Assembly (NCBI GenBank): GCA_021847795.1
Contig: JAJZPZ010000021.1
Coordinates: forward strand, 1 to 32,142
DNA: 32,142 bases
Source of the DNA: Nitrospirota bacterium
Lineage (GTDB): Bacteria > Nitrospirota > Thermodesulfovibrionia > Thermodesulfovibrionales > Dissulfurispiraceae
Reading direction: 5' to 3'
Shown here: piece after piece, positions 7,748-15,235 of the stretch
How the letters are laid out: the number at the start of each line of letters is the position of its first letter
How positions within the stretch are numbered: position 1 is the stretch's first letter
The notes under the pieces: generated by a model
Told to the model about the DNA's origin: nothing
Seen by the model: only the letters and a program-made list of their open reading frames with translations
Database searches by the model: none
Position numbers and translations under genes: made by a program

Positions 7748-8263
7748 ATGACCGGTATGCTCGGGGCCATCTGGGGACTGGCAGGCGTATCATTGCTGCT
7801 TGTCAGCGCAATTTACCGGCTGACGCCTCTTGCCGCCGATGCTTTTTCCCATGATCTCTTTTGGTATCATTGGCTGTCCCTGGTGTTTATTATTTTCTTC
7901 ATGGCCTATGCCGAGGGATACCGGGGATTTCAGCAGAGATTTTCTCCGCGTGTAGCTGCACGGGCCAGATATTTACGGGACCACCCGGCTTTTCTTCATG
8001 CGCTCCTTGCTCCTTTTTTCTGCATGGGGTATTTTCATGCTTCGGGAAGGAGAAAAATCACTTCCCTTTCGCTGACCGCGGGGATCATTATTTTGATCGG
8101 CATGGTCCGCCTCGTGTCCCAGCCGTGGCGGGGCATCATCGATGCCGGCGTTGTGACCGGCCTGGTATGGGGAGTTGTCTCCCTCTGGATCTTCAGCATC
8201 AAAGCTTTCGGTCCCGGGCGATTCGAATACTCTCCGGAAGTTCCTGGGGAAGGCGAAAGATAA
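7748..8263 (+). CDS. Hypothetical integral membrane protein
   Basis: A 171-residue protein with about four hydrophobic segments, near residues 5-25, 40-57, 78-95 and 107-150. Short charged loops lie between them (GYRGFQQRFSPRVAARARYLRDHPA is rich in Arg). No catalytic motif is seen and I assign no family. The preceding 190 bases (7559-7747) hold no gene or obvious promoter, and the 140 bases after it are also featureless. Codon use looks like that of its neighbours. Confidence 0.6.
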   Translation: MTGMLGAIWGLAGVSLLLVSAIYRLTPLAADAFSHDLFWYHWLSLVFIIFFMAYAEGYRGFQQRFSPRVAARARYLRDHPAFLHALLAPFFCMGYFHASGRRKITSLSLTAGIIILIGMVRLVSQPWRGIIDAGVVTGLVWGVVSLWIFSIKAFGPGRFEYSPEVPGEGER

Positions 8264-8404
8264 CGATGCCGTGCATGGTTCGCGCTGCAGGCGATTATTT
8301 GTGTGCCTGATGCGACTGCCGGCAAACGCCCCGGGTGTTTTCAGGGATATGTTGCAGAGTTGCATGCAAAGCAGGAAAAGCTCCAGGAGATCTCTTTATG
8401 AACG

Positions 8405-8432
8405 AAAAAAGAGGAAGCGGGTCCGCTTCCTC
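8405..8432 (-). terminator. Intrinsic terminator of the 8450-8764 gene
   Basis: Reading leftward, a 10-bp perfect stem (GAGGAAGCGG with its complement, two-base loop, 8411-8432) is followed by six T residues (8410-8405). It lies 18 bases after the stop codon of the minus-strand gene. Confidence 0.85.
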
Positions 8433-8449
8433 CTTCGATGAACTCCGCC

Positions 8450-8764
8450 CTACTTTATCGGCCCTGCGGAGAAAAAGATCCTGTCGAATTTGCGGTGGAG
8501 GGTCTTGCTCTCGAAATTTATCATCTCAGACCCCGGCTGAAAAGACACCTGCTGCCCCTTGGAAACCTTCATCTGGGGAACGGCAACCCATGTTTTCTTG
8601 CCCTTGTTTTCAATATGCACATATGTGTACCCGCCGCTGTTCATGGTCTCAATTACTTTGCCCGACATGGGAACCGCCATATCGGGATTTGCAAACAGGC
8701 TCTGCCCGGCTATCAACGTAGTAAGCATTAATACCACGGCCGCCACGATTAAAGATTTTTTCAT
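8450..8764 (-). CDS. Small secreted protein, OB-fold-like (NrfJ-like)
   Basis: A 104-residue exported protein with a signal peptide ending near residue 25 (QSLFA-NPD). The mature part contains GKVIETMNSGGYTYVHIENKGKKTWVAVP in two overlapping segments, followed by GQQVSF and FESKTLHRKFDRIFFS. This is the pattern of small periplasmic proteins with a beta-barrel (OB-like) fold seen near cytochrome or metal-handling genes in anaerobes. Its function is unknown. It has its own promoter with a palindromic operator-like site upstream and its own terminator downstream, so it is a single-gene transcript. Confidence 0.75.
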   Translation of the reverse strand: MKKSLIVAAVVLMLTTLIAGQSLFANPDMAVPMSGKVIETMNSGGYTYVHIENKGKKTWVAVPQMKVSKGQQVSFQPGSEMINFESKTLHRKFDRIFFSAGPIK

Positions 8765-8792
8765 GCTGGTCTCCTTGTATTTTATCCGACAT

Positions 8793-8822
8793 AATTACCC
8801 GAGGTAATTGGTTATCATTATA
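8793..8822 (-). promoter_or_regulatory. Promoter with overlapping palindromic operator
   Basis: On the minus strand a TATAAT -10 lies at 8822-8817 with a weak TGAATT -35 seventeen bases upstream. Immediately downstream, where transcription should start, is a 7+7 palindrome AATTACC-3-GGTAATT (8793-8809). A dimeric regulator bound there would block initiation. The regulator is unknown. Confidence 0.5.
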
Positions 8823-8893
8823 ACACACAAATATTTCAGAATTCAGGAGATTGTTTTTTTGCCGGCTGCCGCTGCAATGCGCGCAGACAGGCG

Positions 8894-9118
8894 CTACTTT
8901 CCCTTCTGCTGTTCCCCGAGGTTGTGCACGAACTTGGCGCCCACAAGAAATATGCAGGATGAATAAAACACCCACAGCAGGAAGATCATAAAGGCTGAAA
9001 GCGGGCCGTAAATTGTGCCGAGCCTCATGAAGAAATACGACAGAGACCCTGCCAGCATAAACCCGCCGTCTCTGAAGAAATCCACAAGGCTTCCGGCTAT
9101 CGCTTTCGGATACCTCAT
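8894..9118 (-). pseudogene. YihY/BrkB-family membrane protein with a large internal deletion
   Basis: The reading frame encodes only about 74 residues. Its first part (AGSLVDFFRDGGFMLAGSLSYFF) matches the N-terminal start and first membrane segment of YihY/BrkB proteins. Its second part (GTIYGPLSAFMIFLLWVFYSSCIFLVGAKFVHNL) matches their last membrane segment. The intervening roughly 200 residues of a normal protein of about 280 are missing, with the two ends joined in frame near RLGTIYG. The remaining product would have two membrane segments and is unlikely to work. It lies just downstream of the redoxin-TPR gene on the same strand. Confidence 0.7.
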
Positions 9119-9138
9119 GGCGGCTGCAGGGGAGGGGA

Positions 9139-10260
9139 TCAATTTTTTATCTTTGCGAGCAGTTCAAGAGACTTCCTGTAGTCAGCCGAGGCCTCTTTCA
9201 GCATTGCATTTCTTTCGTATACCTCTGCCCTCAGGCGGTATGGCACAGGGTCGTAGGGGTTCAGGGAGAGCGCCTGTTCGAATGCGTCCAGCGCCTCTTT
9301 CAGCTGTCCGGCTACGCCCAGGGCGTAGGCGCGGTAATAGTGGGCCGGGGGGTAAGCGGCGGTCTCGTTTTTTACTGCCCGGTCGAGCATGCCGATTGCT
9401 TCTTTCTCCCTTCCTGTTTTGGAAAGAAGATAGCCGAGTTCGCTCAAGGCGGCAACATTTTCCGGCTCTGCAGCAAGGGAGTTCTTCAGGACATTTTCCG
9501 CCTCGCTGTTCTTGCCGTCGGTCTCATACAGTTTTGCAAGTTCCACATAGGGGAGTATGAACTTCGGATCTTTCCCTATCGCTTTTTTAAACAGCAGAGA
9601 GGCCATTTCGTACTGCTTTTTGCCCGCGAACCGGAGGGCGAGGCTTGCATCCGCAACAGCATCCGGGTCGGCGCTGTATTTGGGTTCTGTTTTTTTTCGG
9701 GGGGACTCGCCTGCCAGAACAAGGAGATAGTCGAACATGTCCTCTGTGCCCACAAGCGGAAAACCCGGAAGGGTGTATGATATTTTCCCTTCAGATATGA
9801 CCAGGGTCGAGGGCAGCGCAATAATGTTATACAGGTGAAACGTGCTCAGCCCGTTGTCGAGGAGAACAGGGAACGTAATATCCAGTTCGCTGACGAGCTT
9901 TTTTATCTTCGCGAGGTCTTCCCCGGAAATCGTCTGGTTATCGGCATTGATGCCGACTACCTGTATACCCTGGTCTTTATACTTCCGGTAAAAGTCCTCA
10001 AATCTCTTCAGCGCTTTCGGGGAATTTGTGCTCCAGGTCGACCAGAAAAGCACGATTACCGCTTTCTTCTGTGAATATTCGGAAAAGCTGGTGTTTTTTC
10101 CATCAATGGTTTTCAGGGAGAAATCAGGAGGAGGCGCCCCTGTTTGCAGCAGTGACTGTGCCATTGCAGGGAAGGAGAAGAAGAGAAAAACAATTGCCGC
10201 AGTGAAAATAATCGCCTGCTTGCCGAACCCTCTTTTTTTCCTGCTTGAGAAAATCATCAT
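9139..10260 (-). CDS. Redoxin (TlpA/AhpC-like) domain protein with TPR repeats
   Basis: A 373-residue exported protein. A signal sequence or anchor lies at about residues 14-35. A thioredoxin-like redoxin domain runs from about 40 to 185 (GAPPPDFSLKTIDGK, VVGINADN, ALPSTLVI). The expected WCxxC active site is replaced by WSTNSP at residues 76-81, so Ser77 and Ser80 occupy both Cys positions and dithiol chemistry is not possible. From about 205 to the end there are four TPR-type repeats (for example YPPAHYYRAYALGVAGQLKEAL and DPVPYRLRAEVYERNAMLKEA). It may serve as a scaffold or binding protein. It is followed on the same strand by the YihY remnant. Confidence 0.8.
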   Translation of the reverse strand: MMIFSSRKKRGFGKQAIIFTAAIVFLFFSFPAMAQSLLQTGAPPPDFSLKTIDGKNTSFSEYSQKKAVIVLFWSTWSTNSPKALKRFEDFYRKYKDQGIQVVGINADNQTISGEDLAKIKKLVSELDITFPVLLDNGLSTFHLYNIIALPSTLVISEGKISYTLPGFPLVGTEDMFDYLLVLAGESPRKKTEPKYSADPDAVADASLALRFAGKKQYEMASLLFKKAIGKDPKFILPYVELAKLYETDGKNSEAENVLKNSLAAEPENVAALSELGYLLSKTGREKEAIGMLDRAVKNETAAYPPAHYYRAYALGVAGQLKEALDAFEQALSLNPYDPVPYRLRAEVYERNAMLKEASADYRKSLELLAKIKN

Positions 10261-10437
10261 GCCGCTCTTTCAACCTTTTAATACTATACAACATTTCAAG
10301 GCATCCGCGGAGCCTTTTGATAAAGGAGCGGCAATGTTGCTGTCCCTGTCCCCGGCATGATGTTTTACAACACTGCAGCAGCCGGCGCCTGCCGGTGTCC
10401 GGTAATGCGTTGTTTTTATTGCAGGGCACGTGAAATC

Positions 10438-10465
10438 TTGACTTTTAAGGGTATAAAGTTTTAAT
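10438..10465 (+). promoter_or_regulatory. Candidate promoter of tRNA-Phe
   Basis: TTGACT (10438-10443) and TTTAAT (10460-10465) are 16 bases apart, and predicted initiation would fall about 10 bases before the tRNA. The rest of 10261-10437 shows only a weak inverted repeat (GCCGCTCTTT near 10262 with AAAGGAGCGGC near 10324). Confidence 0.4.
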
Positions 10466-10482
10466 GTTTAAGATTGTTTTAT

Positions 10483-10558
10483 GGGCAGTTAGCTCAGTCG
10501 GTAGAGCAGGGGCCTGAAAAGCCCCGTGTCGGGAGTTCGATTCTCTCACTGCCCACCA
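10483..10558 (+). tRNA. tRNA-Phe (anticodon GAA)
   Basis: A 76-base cloverleaf. The acceptor stem GGGCAGT pairs with ACTGCCC, the D arm is AGCTCAGTCGGTAGAGC, and the anticodon stem GGGGC/GCCCC encloses CTGAAAA with anticodon GAA. The T arm carries GTTCGATTC and the CCA end is encoded. Confidence 0.97.
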
Positions 10559-10572
10559 TTTCCCCTTCTTAC

Positions 10573-10940
10573 TTAGCAGTAGTGGTCTGTCACAGATGGA
10601 ATTAAAGAATTCCGTAGTACCCCCCCCCTCACCCCCCTTGCCAAAAGCCAACAACGAGACTCCGCAACAATCTCGTTGGCATCGGCCAACGCAGAGCGAG
10701 AAACCGGGTCGCCGATTCCCATGTGATACAGCTTGGATATCTGAGCCGAAAGACATGCTTCGATATCCCGCAGACTCTCGCGATAGGTCAGTTGAGCAAA
10801 GGCCATTACGCGAAACTGCCCGGCACAGCGGAAAGCGAACATAGGAAAGTGTCAGGTCTTGACGGGCTGTTGCCCAAATACGCATTGCTCTGAACTTTCT
10901 ATGTTGCCTCGATAAGCCATCACCGATTATTGTCCACAAC
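10573..10940 (-). pseudogene. IS4-family transposase N-terminal remnant
   Basis: Read leftward, the sequence encodes FRVMAFAQLTYRESLRDIEACL and KLYHMGIGDPVSRSALADANE, which are the well-known N-terminal region (DUF4372-type) of an IS4-group transposase. The upstream part is in another frame and the frame is broken soon after ADANE, so the catalytic DDE domain is absent. No terminal inverted repeats were found. It lies directly beyond the tRNA-Phe gene. Confidence 0.75.
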
Positions 10941-10978
10941 AACTGCGGCAGTACGGAAACAAATCGCTAAGTGCCCTT

Positions 10979-11457
10979 TTATACGGTGCAATAACGCACT
11001 GCCTGAAAAGTCGTTCTCGACAGGCCTACTGATGCGATGCTTTTCTTCGGATTGAAGACATGCCTTATCAGTACCTGAATGTTCTGAATTGCACAGGTCA
11101 GATATTCCTGAATGAGCACTCGCCAGAGTCCTCGCCACCGCGCCTGATCGAATCCATATCGTGTGCCCCGTGCAAAAAAAACCATAACCAATCAATTCTC
11201 TCCGGCAAGGTCTCCATCAATTTCCTCTCGGACCTCACATTATAGAACACCAACAACACCATCAGCTTCAGAATTATCGGTGGAGGAACGGAGATATTCC
11301 CTCTGTTCCCATATGTATCTTTTACCTCCTCATAGATGAAATCCCAATCGATGAGTTCCTTTATCTTCCGTAATGGATGGTTCTTCCGAACCCTCTCCTC
11401 AATATCTATCTCTATATACTGCTGTTTGCCCTTCTCGGGCTGCTCATATCCCATCAT
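10979..11457 (-). pseudogene. IS5/IS1182-like transposase remnant
   Basis: The minus-strand frame from 11457 encodes IDIEERVRKNHPLRKIKELI, then DFIYEEVKDTYGNRG and VSVPPPIILKLMVLLVFYNVRSERKLMETLP, which is the N-terminal domain typical of IS1182/IS5-group transposases. After IDWLWFFLHG the frame is lost, and similarity-like segments continue in other frames down to about 10979. The gene is truncated and frameshifted and cannot encode an active enzyme. It is a different element from the IS4-type remnant beside it. Confidence 0.75.
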
Positions 11458-11518
11458 ACTACCCTGAAATCCTCCAAATCTCTTTGCGGGTGAAATCGTA
11501 TGAGATAAGAAACTCTTT

Positions 11519-12682
11519 TTATTTCTTCTGCGTATGACAGGTAAAACAGCCGCCGCTTCCGCCGCCGCCGGCTACCATGGCTGTGTAATCCCATCTGAGC
11601 ATTGAGGGATAGTTAGAGGCATGAGAGGCATGGCATGAGAGGCACATGACAATATCCGACCCCGGAGAAACAATACTGCTTATTGCATCAGGAACTGTTA
11701 TCCTTGCAACAGGCGCTTCTATACTGTAAGCCGTGTATCCGGCATATTCGCCGGTGGAGGGCAATACTATATCAGTCGGGTGTCTCTGGAATGGTGAATG
11801 ATTGGTGCTGCCGATACCTGCATCGTTGCCGTAATACCCGCCGCTCAGGGTATGAAAATTCCCGTGGCAGGTGCCGCAGAACCCGCTTATTGTATTATTG
11901 ACACTACGCAATCCGTTCGCGCTATGGCAGGAGTTAATACAACCGCCGCTGTAGTTATAAATTGGAGGTGTGGTTGTACCGAAATACTCATTATGACTAC
12001 TGGCATCCTTGTTCTGCCATTTATATGTTCCGTTATTCTCAAACCCCTTCACGCCTGTCAGAAATCTATAACTGTTGTAAACCTGATCAGCAACATCGAG
12101 CTTGCTGATATCAGGATTTTTGTGATGGGTGCCTTTCATGGCATACAAATTAGTTATACCGCTCATTTCCATCCTCTTCCCGTGACAGCCCTCTTCTACG
12201 CAACAGCTCAAATTAGTAATAATTATTGATCTGTGCCCGCTGCCTTTAAACCCGCCGGGTATTACCGTATTATTAAAAAGCGGGTCAGGCCCATTATTGA
12301 GTTCATATACATTATGCCCCTTGCGGTCCGATGCGCCGCTGCCTTTTGTTCCAGTAATATAAGCAAAATTCCCTCCCGCCAGGTCCCCCGAAGCATCCGC
12401 ATGGTAAACCTGGGGGACATCGGAACCGCCGATGTTCACTATCTTGGAGGTGCCTATGCCGTGGCATCCCAGGCAATTGCCGCGGACCAATGTCGGGTTG
12501 ACCCCTGAACCTTTCCAGGGCTTACTATCAGCTCCATAGGTAGCCATAGCTGCGTTATTCTGGCTATTGTGCATAGTATGACAGTTAACGCACGGGCCGG
12601 TTATTTTGGCATCAGAAAAGTTATAAAACAAAACTAAAAACATGAAAATTATAAATAACGGCATGAAGAATTTTATTAACAT
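11519..12682 (-). CDS. Multihaem c-type cytochrome, secreted
   Basis: A 387-residue exported protein with a signal peptide (residues 1 to about 25) and seven haem-type motifs. Five are canonical CxxCH: CVNCH, CLGCH, CGTCH, CLSCH and CFTCH. Two have wider spacing: CINSCH (CX3CH) and CVEEGCH (CX4CH). Several extra His residues (for example GTHHKN) could be distal ligands. A Gly-rich linker precedes the last motif. It probably carries electrons in the periplasm or at the cell surface in anaerobic respiration. The start at 12682 is chosen because AGGAGG lies eight bases upstream and the signal peptide then begins directly. No other cytochrome gene is adjacent. Confidence 0.88.
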   Translation of the reverse strand: MLIKFFMPLFIIFMFLVLFYNFSDAKITGPCVNCHTMHNSQNNAAMATYGADSKPWKGSGVNPTLVRGNCLGCHGIGTSKIVNIGGSDVPQVYHADASGDLAGGNFAYITGTKGSGASDRKGHNVYELNNGPDPLFNNTVIPGGFKGSGHRSIIITNLSCCVEEGCHGKRMEMSGITNLYAMKGTHHKNPDISKLDVADQVYNSYRFLTGVKGFENNGTYKWQNKDASSHNEYFGTTTPPIYNYSGGCINSCHSANGLRSVNNTISGFCGTCHGNFHTLSGGYYGNDAGIGSTNHSPFQRHPTDIVLPSTGEYAGYTAYSIEAPVARITVPDAISSIVSPGSDIVMCLSCHASHASNYPSMLRWDYTAMVAGGGGSGGCFTCHTQKK

Positions 12683-12720
12683 ACAAGCCGCCTCCTGCTC
12701 CAACCTTTTATGTTGTACTA

Positions 12721-12738
12721 TGCAATTGCAATATTGCA
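12721..12738. promoter_or_regulatory. Overlapping palindromes upstream of the cytochrome gene
   Basis: TGCAATTGCA (12721-12730) and TGCAATATTGCA (12727-12738) are both perfect palindromes sharing four bases. They lie about 40-55 bases upstream of the cytochrome start codon, where a regulator might bind. A further 13-base palindrome, TTACAA-A-TTGTAA, is at 12775-12787. Confidence 0.4.
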
Positions 12739-12870
12739 AATACCATGCCTATATTTTTTTGATGCGCACGCATGTTACAAATTGTAATTATTAGGTGTTG
12801 TCTTGATACGAAAATCCAATAAAGTCATAGCATTAGCTATTTGCTCTATTTTTTGCAAATTCTCTGCAAC

Positions 12871-12905
12871 TGCGCATAAACGCACAGCATGCGCATAAAC
12901 GCGCA
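12871..12905. repeat. Two 16-base direct repeats, TGCGCATAAACGC type
   Basis: TGCGCATAAACGCACA (12871-12886) and TGCGCATAAACGCGCA (12890-12905) differ at one base. A shorter relative, TGCATAAACGCA, lies at 13087-13098 inside the large hairpin. The stretch 12683-13227 has no gene that I can support. Confidence 0.6.
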
Positions 12906-13049
12906 CTTTGCCAATAAAATCGGAAATGGTAGTGTCAAGAATCTTTCTCACTTTTAAAGGGGCTCTCAATCCGGCCCGCGCCTCAAGCTGCCAACTCTGC
13001 TTCCTCCTCAAGCCGGTCCATTTTCAGGTATTGCTTCATTCCACATTTT

Positions 13050-13117
13050 GGGTGAGTGAACGGAGCCGGGCTTGCAAATGTGCAAATGCATAAACGCAAG
13101 CCCGGCGCTTCTCACCC
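13050..13117. repeat. Large inverted repeat (hairpin)
   Basis: GGGTGAG (13050-13056) pairs with CTCACCC (13111-13117), and GCCGGGCTTGC (13065-13075) pairs perfectly with GCAAGCCCGGC (13096-13106). This gives 18 base pairs around a 20-base loop with an asymmetric internal loop. No T-run follows on either side, so it is not an ordinary terminator. It may be a REP-type element or the end of a lost mobile element. Confidence 0.65.
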
Positions 13118-13227
13118 TCCGGGCATAAGTTATGCTTGCAATTCCGGCATGCAGGGGTGTGCGGTCATTAAACATTTTTCTCCTTTGCCCGATAACTAAG
13201 GCAAGAAAAGACCCGAAGGAGCGTGCC

Positions 13228-13353
13228 ATGGAACGGCAGAGGATCAGGGAGATCATATCAATACTCATGGAGAGTTCTCTGTACTTCAAGCTTTCGCCGC
13301 GTGAGCGGCTGGAGATCATCAGAGGACTTATGGTAAAGGTCAACTGGTGTTAG
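13228..13353 (+). CDS. Very small protein, 41 residues
   Basis: A short open frame beginning MERQRIREIISILMES and ending with LSPRERLEIIRGLMVKVNWC. The sequence is highly charged and predicted helical. AAGGAG lies at about 13216-13221, a proper distance before ATG 13228. I have an impression of similar tiny proteins in related bacteria but assign no function. Its stop is 15 bases before the zinc-ribbon gene, so the two are probably co-transcribed. Confidence 0.55.
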   Translation: MERQRIREIISILMESSLYFKLSPRERLEIIRGLMVKVNWC

Positions 13354-13367
13354 ACAGGTGCAAAACT

Positions 13368-13574
13368 ATGGGAAACAGGGAAATCACCGGCATAGATTCA
13401 GAAGAGCTCTGGAAAGAGTTCAGGAAAACCCAGCCCATTGAGAAGCTCGTAAAGTGCTGGGTATGCAAAGCAATGCTCGAGATCGAATTCCTGGAACTGG
13501 AATGCCCTGCCACAAGCGCAGTAGATGTGTTGCGGATAGAGTTCTGCCCCAAATGCGGCAGGAGATTAAAATAG
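13368..13574 (+). CDS. Small zinc-ribbon-like protein
   Basis: A 68-residue protein with CWVC near its middle and CPKCGRRLK at the C-terminus. This is two pairs of Cys in the CxxC arrangement of a zinc ribbon, with an extra Cys at ECPATS. The start is uncertain: ATG 13368 gives MGNREITGIDS; GTG 13347 would add seven residues and overlap the upstream gene. Its function is unknown; it might bind nucleic acid or a metal. Confidence 0.6.
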   Translation: MGNREITGIDSEELWKEFRKTQPIEKLVKCWVCKAMLEIEFLELECPATSAVDVLRIEFCPKCGRRLK

Positions 13575-13584
13575 AATCTCATTC

Positions 13585-13615
13585 TTGACATTTGCAACAA
13601 ACGTTAAGCTATAGT
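13585..13615 (+). promoter_or_regulatory. Candidate sigma-70 promoter of the bzaCDE-like operon
   Basis: TTGACA (13585-13590) and TATAGT (13610-13615) are 19 bases apart (18 if CTATAG is used). The same two hexamers occur in the promoter before the cobalamin riboswitch at 18087-18115, with ideal 17-base spacing. Transcription would begin near 13622, only about 15 bases before a strong terminator hairpin. Confidence 0.55.
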
Positions 13616-13635
13616 AACCGATAAACAGGATGCAG

Positions 13636-13667
13636 TCCTCAAGGCAAAATGCCTTGAGGATTTTTTT
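13636..13667 (+). terminator. Intrinsic terminator in the leader of the bzaC-like gene
   Basis: TCCTCAAGGC and GCCTTGAGGA (13636-13645 and 13651-13660) form a 10-bp perfect stem with a five-base loop, followed by seven T. It closely matches the terminator of the cobalamin riboswitch at 18376-18407 (both read TGCA[AG]TCCTCA before the stem and GGATTTTTTT after it). It may end transcription of the small genes upstream or act as an attenuator. The only SD-like bases for the bzaC-like start (GAGGA) lie in its 3' arm. Confidence 0.85.
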
Positions 13668-13671
13668 ATAT

Positions 13672-15231
13672 ATGCCGGATAGAAAATTCCCATTTTTTTC
13701 GCATGACCCTCAGGATGCCGGTCCCCAGTATCTGGAAGACCTGGCTACGGCATACTGGTTTTCCGAAACGCTCTTCACGGCAGTTGAGGCCGGTATCTTT
13801 ACATTCCTCGGGCCCGAAGGGAAAACTGCCGGCGAAATTGCGCCTGCACTGGGCCTTGAACCGCAAGGTCTTGCACGGCTGCTGCATGCCCTTTGTATGC
13901 TGGGCCTCCTGCACCATGATGGTGGACACTTCTCCAACACGCAACTCTCAGGCGAGTACCTTGTTGCAGGGAAGAAGTATTACCAGGGCGAGTCAATTCT
14001 CTGGAGGAAAAGTCTTGCCGGCCGCTGGACAGGCCTGAAGCAATGCCTGAAGGCCGGAGGCAGGACCGATTACAGCCCTGAGATGGAGGACCCTGCAAAT
14101 CTGTCCGGCCGCATACGCAGATATATCGCTGCGATGAATTGCACTGCACAGGTAAAAGCCCGGGAGATTCTGCCCATATTCGGCAGCGCCCTGGAACAGG
14201 GAGAGCTCCTCGATGCAGGGGCGGGATCAGGCGCGCTGGCAGCAGGGTTCCTCGAGCATTTTCCCAAGCTGAGGGCCACGCTCATGGATATCCCGGGAGT
14301 GCTGGACCATACCAGGGAGTTTATCAGCAGTCAAAATTTGAATGAACGGGTCTCCTGTTGTGCGGCAAACATTCTGGAACCCTGGCCTTTCAGCCAGGGA
14401 AAGTTTGATCTGGTTATACTCTCAAACATCATCCATGCCTATTCCGAAACAGAGCTTCCCCACATTCTTGCCAATGCCGCTGAATGCCTGAAGCCGAAGG
14501 GGCTTATCATAATCCATGATTTTTTCCTGGAGCACTGCCCTGAGAAAGCGGCCCTCTTTGACCTGAACATGCTGATCAACACCTATAACGGAAGAGTATT
14601 CTCCCAGGACCTGATCATGGAAGGGCTTTCAAAGCTGGGGCTTTGCACTACCGGCCCTGTCCCCCTCGGAACAGATACAGGCCTTATCATCGCAGCGAAA
14701 AACGAAGAGGAATTATCCCGTCTCCAGCTTGATAAAGGCGCTGTTCTGGTTTCCAGGGTCCGTGCACTCGGATTTCGCCGGGTCAAACCTGTTCCGGTGG
14801 ATATGATCCATGTACCGGGCTGGCCTGACATGCGTTGCCGGTTCGGATGCAGCAGGTACGGGAGCCCGCACTGTCCGCCTCACAGCCCCTCTCCAAAAAA
14901 GACAAAGGAAATCATGGAAGATTACACATCTGCAATCCTGCTGGAAGGGGAACCGCCGACAAAGGAATTTCAGCTCCGCGTCTTAAAAGCTGAAAAAGAG
15001 GCCTTCACCTTAGGATTCTATAAGGCCTTTGCATTCTGGGCAGGCCCATGCTCCCTTTGTCCTGAATGCCCCCGGACCGGCAAATGCCGCAACACCAAAG
15101 ACAGCAGGCCGTCTATGGAGGGCGCAGGGATCGACGTATTCGAGACAGTCAGGCGGGCAGGCTTTGCGCTCCGGACACTCGACAGGAAAACCGACTTCGT
15201 CAAATATTTTGCTTTGATACTGCTGGAATAA
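13672..15231 (+). CDS. SAM methyltransferase fused to DUF2284 Cys-rich domain (BzaC-like)
   Basis: A 519-residue fusion. The first 100 residues are a winged-helix dimerisation domain (LFTAVEAGIFTFL, EIAPALGLEPQGLARLLHALCMLGLL). A class I O-methyltransferase domain follows, with the SAM-binding motif LLDAGAGSGALA near residue 179 and FDLVILSNIIHAYSETE. From about 375 a Cys-rich DUF2284 domain shows CRFGCSRYG, CPPHSP and CSLCPECP...GKC, suggesting a metal or Fe-S site. BzaC O-methylates 5-hydroxybenzimidazole in the anaerobic DMB pathway; this role is inferred from the order (methyltransferase, then two radical SAM genes, then a ThiC-like gene with cobamide genes). ATG 13672 is preferred over 13630, which lies inside the terminator. 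Confidence 0.75.
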   Translation: MPDRKFPFFSHDPQDAGPQYLEDLATAYWFSETLFTAVEAGIFTFLGPEGKTAGEIAPALGLEPQGLARLLHALCMLGLLHHDGGHFSNTQLSGEYLVAGKKYYQGESILWRKSLAGRWTGLKQCLKAGGRTDYSPEMEDPANLSGRIRRYIAAMNCTAQVKAREILPIFGSALEQGELLDAGAGSGALAAGFLEHFPKLRATLMDIPGVLDHTREFISSQNLNERVSCCAANILEPWPFSQGKFDLVILSNIIHAYSETELPHILANAAECLKPKGLIIIHDFFLEHCPEKAALFDLNMLINTYNGRVFSQDLIMEGLSKLGLCTTGPVPLGTDTGLIIAAKNEEELSRLQLDKGAVLVSRVRALGFRRVKPVPVDMIHVPGWPDMRCRFGCSRYGSPHCPPHSPSPKKTKEIMEDYTSAILLEGEPPTKEFQLRVLKAEKEAFTLGFYKAFAFWAGPCSLCPECPRTGKCRNTKDSRPSMEGAGIDVFETVRRAGFALRTLDRKTDFVKYFALILLE

Positions 15232-15235
15232 ATAT

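Noticed and set aside
10445-10942. Minus-strand open frame covering tRNA-Phe and the IS4 remnant
   Set aside because: It runs through the complement of a tRNA and a frame-shifted transposase fragment, so it is an accident of reading frame.
12775-13011. Minus-strand open frame of 78 codons in the gene-poor stretch
   Set aside because: No recognisable sequence, coded partly by the TGCGCATAAACGC repeats, and no ribosome binding site.
13630-13671. Earlier ATG for the BzaC-like gene
   Set aside because: It overlaps the terminator stem and T-run, and the added residues are not domain-like.
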